Source: Zygnema circumcarinatum
Lineage: Eukaryota > Streptophyta > Zygnematophyceae > Zygnematales > Zygnemataceae
DNA length: 23,546 nucleotides
Direction of reading: 5' to 3'
Assembly (NCBI GenBank): GCA_037447605.1
Contig: CM074809.1
Coordinates: forward strand, 633,170 to 656,715
In this document: piece after piece, positions 1-9,355 of the stretch
How positions within the stretch are numbered: position 1 is the stretch's first letter
How the letters are laid out: every line of letters begins with the position of its first letter
Program-made: the position numbers and the translations under genes
Notes under the pieces: model-generated
Told to the model about the DNA's origin: nothing
The model's input: only the letters and a program-made list of their open reading frames with translations
Database searches by the model: none

Positions 1-1497
1 GCCGGATGTCCCGGAGATTGTGGTGGGAGACCCATTAAGGCTCCGCCAAGTGCTGCTGAATCTCGTCTCAAACTCCATCAAATTCACTCCCAGGTGAGAC
101 AAGTTCACGGCCGGAACGCAGGAACAATCGTTTTGAATGTTTTCAGAAGATAGAAACAATATATCCCCTGGTATTATCTGTCAAGCTGAGTACAGAGAAT
201 GCTCTTTTTTTGTACGGTGTGCAGAGGCTCCATCTCAGTGAGAGTGAGACTATCCGACTCAGAGCAGGAGAGTGCATCCGGCAGCGAAATTTTCCACAAG
301 GACAGGAGAAGGACTTTCTCTCACACCTCTACTCTCTGCTACTCTGTGGTCGACACAGGCGTCGGAATTTCAGAAGAAGCGATTCAACGCCTGTTTCAGG
401 CATTCATGCAGGTAAAACGCGCTTAAATCCGGCCTGTTTTTACACAGATTTTGCTGTTTTATGTTTGCTCTATGTGAACAATATGTGTTTGCCATAACTG
501 TCTCCTCCTTCCCTGATACTCCTCTCCCTCCCTATCTGCCCCTGCAGGCAGACGAATCCACAAGCCGCAAGTATGGCGGCACAGGGTGAGTCAGCCCCCC
601 TCTCTCAGTCTCACTCTCTCTCTCATTCTCACTCTTTCTCCCGCAGTCTCTCCTATCTTCTCTCGTCAACTTTTGCCAATCGATGGAACCCTAACCTCAA
701 GTTGATAAGGCGTTTGTGGAAGCAGGTTGGGGCTCACAATTTCTAAGTCCTTAGTGGACCTCATGGGGGGCAATTTCCACGTAGAGAGTGAGGTGGGCCA
801 GGGCTCTACCTTCACATTCAGTGTGTGTGTGGGAGTGAATGAGCGGCCCACCCTCCCCGCTCTCACTCCCACTGAGAGGCCTCTCTTTGTCTCCGAGGAG
901 GGGCTGAGAACTCTGCGCGTTTTGGTAGCAGAAGACAACAAAGTGAACCAAATAGTCATCAAAAAAATGCTCAAAAACTTGGATGTTCATTGCGATCTTG
1001 TGGAGAATGGGGTCCAAGCGGTGGAGGCATGCTTAGCCACAAATTATGACATCATCCTCATGGTAAGTTGTTGCCCAAAAACCCGAAAAACCCCTTAAAA
1101 CCCTAGGATGGGGTTTTCGAGTTGGAACTTAAGAGGTGGGACTTAACCATAACTCCCTACCTTATAAGCCTGTTACTGAAGCGCCTCCCTCCCTCCCTCC
1201 CTCCCATCCCTTCCCTTCCAGGACTGCCACATGCCTGAAATGGACGGCTTTGAGGCCACCCAGAGGATCCGACGGCTGCAGCCCTCCCTCTCCTCTCCTG
1301 CATGGACTCAGCCCCTCATAGTCGCTCTCACTGCGGGAGCACTTCGCCACGAGAGGCAGCGTTGTGAAGATTCCGGAATGGACGTGTTTCTCACCAAGCC
1401 TGTGAGGCATCAAGACTTAAAAGAAGTCTTCTTGGGGGAGCTGGAGGGAGCCTACGGCTCTAGGAAGATGCCTTGCCTTCCAAACGAGGAGAGTTGA
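1..1497 (+). CDS. Hybrid sensor histidine kinase, C-terminal part (HATPase + receiver), 5' truncated by the window
   Basis: Five exons: 2-93 (continuing from upstream), 225-411, 548-585, 726-1062 and 1222-1497, all with GT-AG introns and matching phases. The joined 309 residues contain the kinase N box ([11 protein letters not shown], residues 18-28), the G1 box DTGVGI (74-79), an F box with F88 and F91, the G2 box GGTGLGL (103-109) and GQGSTFTF (130-137). A receiver domain follows from about 168, with acidic residues E175-D176, phospho-acceptor D219 in the DCHMPEMDG motif, T255 and K277 (FLTKP). It should autophosphorylate on an upstream histidine and pass the phosphate to D219, as hybrid kinases of multistep phosphorelays do. 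The sensor and histidine dimerisation regions lie before the window, so the signal is unknown. D219 is the first codon of the last exon. The protein ends 32 residues after K277, with no further domain. Domain identity is very secure; the exact receptor subfamily is not. Confidence 0.93.
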
Positions 1498-2291
1498 ATT
1501 TTAGGGTTTGAGTAATTTCTGGTTCCCATTGTTTTTTCGCCGGGAGAGCAGCTGTCGACGTTTACAATCACCAACTGCATGCCAAGCAGTTCGCATATTT
1601 GAGGGGAAGGGAAGGTGAACAGGCAGTTGGTTATTGTAAAGTTGACCTTCTCCCCTCCCCCCCACCCTCTCTCTCTCTCTCTCCCTCTCTCACACCGTCT
1701 CTCGCTCTCTCACGACATTTAATTTTATCTGTAGCTTACGTTAGCTACGGTGAAGTTGGTGCTCGACGGGCACTTCACGGATATGTGGCTTTTCGCCTCC
1801 GTTTGGGTACTTATTTTTACGCTTTCTAGGCTGTATAGAAACACGGGATAGTCTCAGATGGAAACTTCGGCATGTAAAGTGACCGGTAGGAAGAGAGCCG
1901 GTAGCTGTGTTTTCTTTCTGTAAAAATGGATCGATATTCTCCTATTGTAATTTCCACACCACACTATGTGGGTGAATTTGGTGTGAAGGATATATTAGCT
2001 GAAACATTTGTAGCGTTTAAATAAGCTTTTAGACTGCACCACAGGCACAAGCCTGAAGGTCGCACTTCAGTACATACAAACATTTGGTTCATGTTTTGTT
2101 TCCCTTCAGTTTCAACTGCCTTTCGGAAATTTGCCAAAGAGATTTGAGTATTTTGTTATAAAACTGGTCCTCGAGAGACATGGATATTACTATACAGAGG
2201 TCGCTTGCATGCCATTCCAAGAACCAAAATCTCTATGTTGACTTGCTTGGCAGTCTCCAAAAACTGTACAATAGAGGAAGCAGTGCAGGCC
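1498..2291. other. Convergent intergenic region between the kinase and the DUF2358 gene
   Basis: This stretch must hold the 3' untranslated regions of both flanking genes. A pyrimidine-rich tract lies at about 1652-1714. A short inverted repeat (GTAGCT/AGCTAC around a 6-nt loop) sits at 1731-1748. TGTAA words occur near 1875 and 1920, resembling the polyadenylation signal known from green algae, but this alone does not place the transcript end. I see no coding exon. Confidence 0.5.
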
Positions 2292-4854
2292 TCAGAGCGC
2301 CTCTTTGGGGTCCTTCCCGAAGCCCATCAAGCCGTGCGTGATGACCATGTTCACTCGCCGAAGCCCTCGGGCCCACCCACTCAACGGCTTCGAGTTCCAC
2401 CTGCAGTGGGCGCCACAAGTAGAGTTTGACGGGAGGGGGGGGGGGGGGAGGGGGGAGAAGTGAGGACGGGAGGGGGAGAAAGTGAGAGTGGGAGAGGGAG
2501 AGAAGGGAGTGGAAGAAGGGAGTGGGAGAGGTGGGGGAGAAGGGGAGCAAGGGAGAGGGAGGGAGAGAGGTGAAGGGGAGAGAGAGAGGGAGAGGGGGAG
2601 AGATGAAAGGGAGATGGAGAAGGGGAAGAAGAGGGGAGAGGGAGAGGGAGAGCGAAGGGGGCGAACGAGGGAGTGGGAGAAGGCGAGAGCGAAGGTGGGA
2701 TTGGGTGGGAAAGTTTTGACTTGCCTGTCTTCATGAAGGACAACTTTTCCGTCGCTCATCTGCAGCACAGAGGGCAAGCGAAGCAATGAAAGATTCATCT
2801 CCCAAACTCCTCAGCTACATGACACCAAAAGGGTCCCAACTTCCCTCCCAATATCTACGAGCACCCCGACACCAACCCTCCCACATCTTCCCTATGGGGC
2901 ATACTGGGGAAGGCAAAACCGTCACTGTTCTTACAAAGGACGCATCATTTAAACTCTGCATAGTATTTCGTAACGTATCCACGCTCACTACAACACAGAC
3001 CCAAGTCCCTTTCCGAAGTCACCTTCACAGACCTTTCAGAACACATTATTCACAGACACGCTCTCCATGTATTCCTGTACCTCAATGATGATGGTCGTGT
3101 CTGTGTCGAAGGATCGACCCATCGTTTCGTAGTGCTGCTTGTTAACGACGGTTATCTGCCGAATTCAAAAAAATAATTTCAGATCAGGGCCGCCATGAAA
3201 AACACCTCCATCCCCTCCACACCATCTATCCTCTTAGATAAAAAATACCTTGACATGTGCAACTATCTCCTCTGCTCCCTAAACGAGAACCAAAAATACG
3301 AAATGAAATGACACCTCAACTTTTTCCCTAAAGTTCTAGTACAGGAAAAATAGTTAAAATAGACATAGGGATAGTTAACACCTTTCCGGTGCCCGGAGAA
3401 TCTTCCTTCTCCTCCAACTTATATTCCACAATCTTCGCAACTTTGAAGAGCTGCATTGTCACAATGTCACACACCGCTCAGTATGGTCCTCCTCAAGGTG
3501 CGCCCCCTGCTGTTCTCACTTTCCTGATTTTTAATTTATCTGACATTCTTCATTTTTATCATACACAAAGAGATTATCAGATCATTACATTATATATCTA
3601 CTTAACCTAATCTACATATGTACGTGTTGGAGAGAAGGGGGAGGGGAGAAGAGGAGAGGATTCGGGGAGAGGTAAGAGAGTATGTGGTAAAACTAATGTT
3701 GTGATTGCTGAACACACGCCTTGAAGTCCAATAAGGTAGCATTCTAGTCGATGTTCAATAAAGTCACGTGATATTTGATTGCAAAAAACACAAAATAGGC
3801 TAGAAGATGATCTACTTCATTCTGCCATGCAGGATTCAGAGATAATTCAAGAAAGTTACGAAAGGTCACATCAGGAATCACTCTCACCTTTGCCAAGGAG
3901 TAAAATGCGGATTTAATCTGCGGAACTCTGCAAAGCACACAACAAGTGAAGTACTCATGTTTTTAGCCCTAAAGCAGACCTCTCCAGACTCTCGAACTTT
4001 TAACAAAATTGATCCTATAACAAGCGACAGAATCAGTCGGTGGAACTCTCGTGAAAACATCCCTTTGCTTTATTTTATATAGAATGTGAATGTTGTAACG
4101 AAAATCCTGTTTGTGGAATTAAACGTCGGATAAAGCCGAGGAGAAGTTACCCTTGCGCTCTCATGAGTGGATCTTCAAAGACGGCATTTGGAGCGTAGAT
4201 CTCAAAATCAACCGCCTTCGGCACTCCTCCATAGCTGCAAAGCGAAAAATTCTAATGAAATACGAGAGAGAGCGAGAGAGAAAAGGGGGGAGGTGAGGGA
4301 GGAGAGGGTAGAGAGTGGACGACTGTGTGTGCGTGTCAAAGAGAGAAAGAGAGGGCGAGAGAGGAGGGAGAGGAAGAGGGTGGGGAGAAAAAGAAAGGAG
4401 ACGGAGACAAAGAAAGCAGGGGAGAAAGAGAGAGGAGAGGGGAGATAGAGAGAGGGGGAGAGAAAGTGGGAGAAAGGAGGGAGGGGTGAAAGAGAGAGAG
4501 AGAACATACAGCCTCAAAATTTGCGGCCAAACAGTTCTGGCCAGAGGACCGAGAGGCATGTCTTTTCCAGGGCCTGCATCTCCCCAGAACGAAAGGAAGA
4601 AATCAATACACCTCACTTCCACCTTGGACAGTGCAAGATACGCTTTTCGAGTTCAGAATAGAAAGCCAAAGCACAGTAGAGGACTAGTCATTTGAAAAAA
4701 AAAAGAGAAGGGAGAATACGAAAAATAAAGAGTGTTAAAAAAAGTGTTTACGTGTCTCATCCTAATCTTTAACATTTGATAAAAAGTAAAAGTCGCTTTT
4801 TATTTTCTCACCGTCGGGAAACGTCTGCCCAATGAAAGCGCTTTCACTCGCCAT
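2292..4854 (-). CDS. DUF2358 / NTF2-like (C6orf136-type) protein, complete, 8 exons, 172 aa
   Basis: Exons on the minus strand in coding order: 4854-4812, 4573-4510, 4234-4151, 3927-3888, 3450-3382, 3155-3081, 2759-2725 and 2400-2292. Every junction keeps phase. The protein starts MASESAFIG; its core reads GGVPKAVDFEIYAPNA (about 38-53), VFEDPLMRAQG (54-64), IKSAFYSLAK (68-77), IVEYKLEE, NKQHYETMGR (105-114) and GKVVLHED (129-136), and it ends with ITHGLMGFGKDP. This pattern resembles the plant DUF2358 proteins, thought to have an NTF2/SnoaL-like cone fold; their biochemical role is not established. No transit peptide or membrane segment is evident. Plant relatives I recall have a Trp pair after HED, while here the junction gives Arg-Trp. 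The last intron begins with GC rather than GT. The gene is convergent with the histidine kinase. The family name is from memory of related plant sequences; the exon chain is firmer. Confidence 0.82.
2429..2700. repeat. Purine (G/A) low-complexity tract in the last DUF2358 intron
   Basis: The plus strand is almost purely G and A for about 270 bp, beginning with a run of G. In the sense (minus) strand it is a polypyrimidine tract that ends about 30 nt before the acceptor at 2402-2401. It fills most of the 324-nt GC-AG intron (2724-2401). All long reading frames here are artefacts of this composition. Confidence 0.8.
4258..4503. repeat. GA-rich low-complexity tract in DUF2358 intron 2
   Basis: Plus strand is GA-rich (GAGAGA and GGGAGA words) across most of the intron between 4510 and 4234, giving a CT-rich sense strand. 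The donor is a strong GTATGT at 4509-4504. No coding content. Confidence 0.75.
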
Positions 4855-5325
4855 CAGAGGTGGGAGACCTGGGAAGACCGAAAAATCCAAAAAAGAAAGA
4901 TTCGAATAAGAACTGCAATGAACAGCTTTCGTCTAAATAAGGCGAATAGAATAGACGGAATAAAAACGATTCAAACAATTAGAAAATTGAGGAAGCTTAA
5001 GTCTGCCCATAAACTTTTCCCATTTTTCAGCACAAATTTGACGAAAAACAAACGAAGTAGACGGAAAAATAAACCGAACCCAATTCAGAACGCAAAAAGC
5101 CCATCTCAGAACACTCCTCAGAAATAAAATTCCGCTTCTAAAAATCTCTCAAGATATGAAGGAAACAAGGGAAGTTCAGCACACCTTGCTCTCGCTCGAA
5201 AGTGGCGAAGACAGAGCACCTTCGTTCAACTCCGTCTCTTTATTTTATTAAAGACTCCTTTGGAGAGAAGGACGACTAAAGGATCGCCACATGGCAGGTG
5301 CCAGGGATCGTACGGTCCTCGAGGA

Positions 5326-5778
5326 GCCACGTGGCAGCATCGCAGCGTGCCACGACTTGACAGGCACAAAGGAGCTTGCGTTTCGGGCAGATTAAACGCA
5401 TTTGTTGACGCAAACAGCAATGGGACTGTGCCACGTGTACATTCAACACTTGCAAACGTTTTTTTGGGCAGTCGAGTACAGGTCCTGGGACAGGGAACGT
5501 GACGAGACAGTGGCACTTGTGAGAGAGGGTTCGCGGCAACTTCGTGGTAGCTACGTGGCAGTTTGGCATGCGCAGATGACAGTTTTTCGGGCAGGAATAT
5601 TTTTTTTTTATGTGACACTTGTAAACTCTACGTTTGATTGGTTCATTTTACATTGTCCATTCCATGCTCGACTTGCCACGTGTGAAGACATTTTCGGGCA
5701 GCCTGTAAATATGAAACTTTTGTACGCGTGCGAGTAGAGGGTGCCACGTGTCACGCAACTAGAGCTCGGAGACACGTG
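5326..5778. promoter_or_regulatory. G-box (CACGTG) cluster within degenerate repeats
   Basis: Five perfect CACGTG sites lie at 5328-5333, 5432-5437, 5677-5682, 5745-5750 and 5773-5778, four of them in the context GCCACGTGT or GCCACGTGGC. Related near-matches (CACATG, TACGTGGC) occur near 5289 and 5552. The sites alternate with a second shared word, TTTTCGGGCAG or close variants, at about 5381, 5461, 5583 and 5691. GCCACGTGT is the ABRE/G-box bound by plant bZIP and bHLH factors. The array is 0.5-0.9 kb upstream of the DUF2358 start codon, so it may act on that gene or on transcription to its right. Confidence 0.6.
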
Positions 5779-5882
5779 TGACGAGGTAAAGTGACTGGAA
5801 GATGGACTGGCATGTGTGAGGAGGCGACGTGACTGGGAGATGAACTGGCACTTGTTAGGAGACAAAGTGATTGGAAGATTCG
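5773..5882 (+). repeat. 38-bp tandem repeat, three degenerate copies
   Basis: Units start at 5773, 5811 and 5849. Each opens with CA(C/T)(G/T)TGT(G/T)A and continues through AAGTGACTGGAAGAT-like sequence to CTGG. The first unit opens with a perfect G-box that has decayed in units two and three. The third copy is incomplete. Confidence 0.75.
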
Positions 5883-6164
5883 CACGAGACTGAAATTGTG
5901 GTTTGAATTTTTTTCTTTCGCAAATTTCTTAGTGTAAATATTCCGACTTGGGAGGCCCAATGCAAATGACAAAAACATTTTGGGCCAATTTTTTTACTGG
6001 AACAAGAAACTGACTTCTTATAATGCGAGTGACTGGACGTACATTTGAAAATACTTCAAAAAACATCAAAATTTTGCCGAAGACGAAAAAGAAATTGTGA
6101 AGCGAAGGTGCAGACACAACACAGAAAAAAGCAAAAAGGGAAAGGAAGCAGATATTCTTCGCAA

Positions 6165-6186
6165 TTTTTTTTTTTTTTTTTTTTTT
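6165..6186 (+). repeat. T22 homopolymer
   Basis: An uninterrupted run of 22 T. It could be a poly(A) tail remnant of a retroposed sequence on the minus strand, but no target-site duplication was identified, so I treat it as a simple run. Confidence 0.9.
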
Positions 6187-6279
6187 GTAATATCAGCAAC
6201 AAACATGGCAACCATTTACAAACCACAAACTCGAAGTTTAGTTTCGAATTTGTGCTCGGCCCGCTGCTGAACCCCTCGC

Positions 6280-6282
<3 letters not shown>

Positions 6283-6332
<50 letters not shown>
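6283..6332 (+). repeat. (CT)25 microsatellite
   Basis: Twenty-five uninterrupted CT units. It is followed by TGTACAG, so it resembles an intron 3' end, but no exon recognisable as coding follows on the plus strand. Confidence 0.95.
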
Positions 6333-6335
<3 letters not shown>

Positions 6336-6357
6336 CAGGCAGCAGCGCCAACCCTGC

Positions 6358-6410
6358 AAACCCTAACCCTAAAACCCTACAACCAAGTTCCTCGGCAAAA
6401 ACCCTAAACC
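6358..6410 (+). promoter_or_regulatory. Telo-box / interstitial telomere-like motifs
   Basis: The plus strand holds AAACCCTAACCCTAAAACCCT at 6358 onward and AAAAACCCTAAACC at about 6397-6410. These are one or two units of the plant-type telomere repeat (CCCTAAA). In plants such telo-boxes mark promoters and 5' leaders of growth- and translation-related genes. Another AAACCCTAA lies near 6580. Confidence 0.6.
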
Positions 6411-6534
6411 GCCTGGAAGCTTTGAAGGCGTTTAAACCTCGACACGGATCCAATCCTTTGCAGAAGATGCAAAAAAAAAAAAATATGAAAGGGGAGTGAG
6501 GCCCCGCCCTCCTCTGCTCTCTATCGCCCGCCTG

Positions 6535-6570
6535 GTCAACGCGAGTCAACGTCAGTCAACGCTGGTAAAC
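6535..6570 (+). promoter_or_regulatory. GTCAACG 10-bp repeats (W-box-like core)
   Basis: GTCAAC starts at 6535, 6545 and 6555 and a GTAAAC variant at 6565, an exact 10-bp spacing. The complement contains GTTGAC, which includes the TTGAC core of the plant WRKY W-box. The phasing would put the sites on one face of the helix. The function is inferred. Confidence 0.45.
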
Positions 6571-6822
6571 GATCGAAACAAACCCTAAAAACCTTGGCAG
6601 CAGCAGCAAGGGCAAAAAAAAGCACCTACGAAAGCCTCCCCTGCTCTGCACTGCACTTGATTGCTTCATTGATTGATTGATTGGTTGATTGCAGAAAAAG
6701 GGGCTCCGAATTAAAGCAATAGTAATAATAATTATTAAAAAAAAAGGGAGAAATTCCCGAGCACGCGGAACGTCACTCTCCTGCTCCGTCCGTCCGTACG
6801 AAAAAAAGGCTACGCTGCTGAG

Positions 6823-7326
6823 TTAAGCTCGGGCGCTTAGCCCTAACGGATGGTGAGGGCGAGCGGCGGGCGGCGCGGGGTGCGAGGGCGTGACAGCGCA
6901 GGCGATGAGCGCCGCCATGGCCAGCACGGGGAGGAGGAGGACCGCGGCGGGCGGGGGGGGGAGGGGCGGGAGGAGCGCGGGGAGGGCGAGGACCAGGAAG
7001 AGGAGGGCGGCGGCGAAGAGGAGCGAGGACGAGGAGGACAGCAGCGAGGCGCGCATCTCCGCCTCCATGCGCTTTTCCTCGCGCCACCAAGCTTCGGCCA
7101 TGGCGGCGGCGGACTCGGCGGACGGCTTGTCAGCGAGGCAGGGGAAGGGGTCCATGGCGGCGGCGGGGGAGGGAAAGGGGAGGGTAGGACGCGTGTCGAG
7201 CGCGGAAGCGGCGCGGGGTAGGGACGGGGCGGAGGGGGGTGGTTCGGGGGAGGTTCGGGGGAGGGAGGGGAGGGCGGCCATGGCGGGCAGGGGGGCGAGG
7301 AGGGCGCTGAGGGGAGGGCGCTCCAT
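6823..7326 (-). CDS. Possible GC-rich single-exon membrane protein, 167 aa (unidentified)
   Basis: An open frame starts at an ATG in good context (GCCATGG) and runs 167 codons to a TAA at 6825-6823. The N-terminal half is rich in Pro, Ala, Ser and Leu with few acidic residues, like a plastid leader. Around residues 93-112 there is a charged, probably amphipathic helix (AEAWWREEKRMEAEMRASL). Two hydrophobic segments follow, at about 116-134 and 141-158, separated by a proline-rich turn, and then a short polar tail. Codon third positions are mostly G or C, unlike the surrounding sequence. The frame stays open further upstream to 8067, but that part lacks protein-like character. I do not recognise a family. 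It could be a real tail-anchored or thylakoid-type protein, or a by-product of GC-rich composition. Confidence 0.42.
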   Translation of the reverse strand: MERPPLSALLAPLPAMAALPSLPRTSPEPPPSAPSLPRAASALDTRPTLPFPSPAAAMDPFPCLADKPSAESAAAMAEAWWREEKRMEAEMRASLLSSSSSLLFAAALLFLVLALPALLPPLPPPPAAVLLLPVLAMAALIACAVTPSHPAPPAARPHHPLGLSARA

Positions 7327-7706
7327 GGCGTAAAACAGAGGCTCGGTTGGCGGCACGGATCGGAAGACGGGAGACTCACGGAACGCGCACATTGGCGGGA
7401 GAGGGAGAGAGGAGTGGGAGGGAGAGGCAGAGGGAGAGGGAGAATGCGAGGGAGAGCGGGGGAGGGAAAGGGGGAGAGAGAGAGAGAGAGGGGGGGAAAG
7501 GGAGCGAGGGCGATGGCCGTGTGAGAGGCGGGCGGCTATGAAGGGAAGCGAGGGGTTCCGGACAGTTTTTCTTGTCGTTTTCGGGAGGAGACGCGGCCGT
7601 TGCGCGACGCGTGGCAGACTTTGGCGCGTAGTGGGGTCGGGGGTTTGTGCGGGCCTTGTCGCGACGCGGCGGATTGGAGAAATCGGATTCCTTAGCGGTT
7701 GAATAT

Positions 7707-7720
7707 GTACGATATCGTAC
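7707..7720. repeat. 14-bp perfect palindrome GTACGATATCGTAC
   Basis: The sequence equals its own reverse complement and ends in GTAC on both sides. GTAC is the core bound by plant SBP-box (SPL) proteins and the copper-response factor of green algae. A dimeric regulator site is possible but unproven. Confidence 0.55.
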
Positions 7721-8396
7721 GGCATCCGTGCTGAGTCGGATGAGCGCTGGCCCATAAGACAAATTAACATTAATGAGGGTGGCTTTTCTGTGGTCGAGGA
7801 GGCCGCCGGCTGCCACGTCGCGCCAGCGCATGGCTGCGCTGGGCGGGAGCATTTAATACGCCGACAAGCGCTGGCTGACGCGGCCCGGCGAGGTGATACC
7901 ACGTGTAGTGGAAGCAAATCGTGTGCTCCCATTCGTGGAATGGCGTGAATGAGACAAATCAGGGCTGGACTTGGGGGAAAAGTTCCAAATGGAGGAGCAA
8001 CTGTAGCCGGCGCAAAGGCGTTCGTCCAGAGATCGGTCGTACAGATTCGTACTTGCACAACCGACAAAATGGAATGTACGTGCAGAGAATTTGGAGCTTG
8101 GCCTTATTGTGACGTGGCGGACAGAGAGTGGTCAACACTATAGGCGTCCGTACAGCACAGCTCCACGTCTCCAAGTCCAGGGATTTAGGATTTGCGGCAA
8201 CATGGAACTAAAGTTACAGTCCAGTTCGGACGACCGAGAAAACGGTTCACATGCTACCTTACAATCCTACTTTACTGGGAATTTCTGCATGAAAATGGTT
8301 GAAGTCAAGAAATCTAGGCCCGTAGAAACAGGAAATTTAGGAAATTTTTGTAAAATAGTTCCTCACAGAATTGCTACAGAATTTGTACAGCTACTA

Positions 8397-8421
8397 CCGT
8401 AAAACCGAACAGGTTGAGAAA
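8397..8421 (+). repeat. Left terminal inverted repeat of the MITE
   Basis: Starts CCGTAAAACCGAACAGG directly after the flanking TA at 8395-8396. It pairs with 8775-8799 with two mismatches. Confidence 0.78.
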
Positions 8422-8774
8422 TTGAGAAACGAGTTTACGTCATTTCTCAATTCTCAATCTTATTACTGAATAGGTTGGACTTTGAACACTGGAGGTCGAA
8501 ACTTTTTCGATTTAAGAAAGCGAAAAGTTTTAAGGAAAAAGTTCAAACACTCAATGTCTTTGGTCGCATGTGTGGATTCCAGTTTTTGCCACGTTGGTTC
8601 TGTTCAATTGGTTCTCCATAAAACTTCAACAAAAAATATTGAGAATAAGAATTAGGAATTCATTTCGCATTTCTCAAAATGAATCGTGTTCACATATATA
8701 GGGTTTTTTTTTGAGAAACTGGTTTTGAAAGTTATATTTTAAATTGAGAAGCCAAAAAATCTTTAATTTCGTTT

Positions 8775-8799
8775 TTTCTCAACCTGTTCGGTGGTACGG
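8775..8799 (-). repeat. Right terminal inverted repeat of the MITE
   Basis: Read on the minus strand it begins CCGTACCACCGAACAGG and is followed on the plus strand by TA at 8800-8801. Confidence 0.78.
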
Positions 8800-9270
8800 T
8801 AATGCCTCGCCACGTTCGTGCCGTACAAACGTACGAGGACCGTCCATCTGCAGATCTGACGGCAGTTACGCGGAGAGGTTGGGCAGCGCTACAGCCAACA
8901 GGCTACAGGCTGCTGGCCACCACCTACAGCGCCGGGCTGCAGGCTACAGCCCGCGCCATTGGACCCGTCCACGAGCCGGTTCCATTCTCGGAATCTCGGG
9001 TAGAGTCCCGACCGTTTGGGCCGCCAGCCCTCGGATCTCCACCAGATCTTTCGCGTCCAGAAACAGTACTGGCTGCCACGTGGGCTAATCATATGAGCCA
9101 ACCACGTCAGCTCCCACCTGAAAAATCTGATTCGATCAGATCAAATCAGAATCTGCCTCGTAAAGTCCGTGCAGATCCGCCCAGATTCTTGACTATGCTC
9201 CATGTCAACAGCGTCCCTGTGCACCAGTAACAGTATGGAAACGGAACGGCGTGGGTGACTGGGCACATGG

Positions 9271-9279
9271 AAACCCTAA
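9271..9279 (+). promoter_or_regulatory. Telo-box AAACCCTAA upstream of the Mpv17-like gene
   Basis: A perfect telo-box 77 bp before the start codon at 9356, the position expected of a leader or core-promoter element in plants. Confidence 0.5.
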
Positions 9280-9355
9280 TCTTTTCTGCCGGCGCCCCGA
9301 CCGTTTCCTGAATCCTGAAGTGTGTGTTTTCTCTGAGCTCGCTCTCCCGCCCGCC

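Larger units (their letters stand above)
4855..6822. other. Intergenic zone upstream of DUF2358: AT-rich stretch, repeats, promoter-like motifs
   Basis: No coding exon is supportable. From left to right: an AT-richer segment (4860-5250) likely holding the DUF2358 promoter and 5' leader; a G-box repeat array (5326-5882); an AT-rich segment (5900-6190) ending in a T run; a (CT)n microsatellite; telomere-like motifs; a 10-bp GTCAACG repeat; and an ATTG tetranucleotide repeat near 6669-6693. Short reading frames on both strands differ in composition from the confirmed exons and show no family pattern. Confidence 0.55.
8397..8799. mobile_element. MITE (non-autonomous DNA transposon) with TA target duplication
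   Basis: Two inverted termini face each other. Including the flanking TA, the left one is 8395-8421 and the right one 8775-8801, and they match at 25 of 27 positions; the shared inner part is ACCGAACAGGTTGAGAAA. The element of about 403 bp is flanked by TA on both sides, as expected for Tc1/mariner-type (Stowaway-like) insertions. The interior is AT-rich, unlike the GC-rich flanks, has many GAGAAA/TTCTCA words near the ends, and encodes no protein. It would need a transposase supplied from elsewhere. Confidence 0.78.
7327..9355. other. Intergenic zone with GA-rich tract, palindrome, MITE and Mpv17 promoter
   Basis: No convincing exon. A G/A tract covers about 7390-7515. GC-rich sequence continues to about 7900, with a G-box at 7900-7905. 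GTAC words recur between 8035 and 8150. A MITE occupies 8397-8799. The final 500 bp (a G-box at 9077-9082 and a telo-box at 9271-9279) is the probable promoter and leader of the Mpv17-like gene. Confidence 0.5.

Noticed and set aside
2292-2798. A single 168-codon minus-strand frame
   Set aside because: Its two ends are genuine DUF2358 exons, but the middle is a translated GA tract; the GC-AG intron joins the ends in phase.
6165-6186. T22 run as the tail of a retroposed gene or SINE
   Set aside because: No flanking target duplication or RNA polymerase III box pattern was found.
7327-8067. Upstream extension of the 6823-7326 frame to 414 codons
   Set aside because: The extension crosses a GA repeat and AT-richer sequence without any protein-like pattern; the ATG at 7326 is in a better context.
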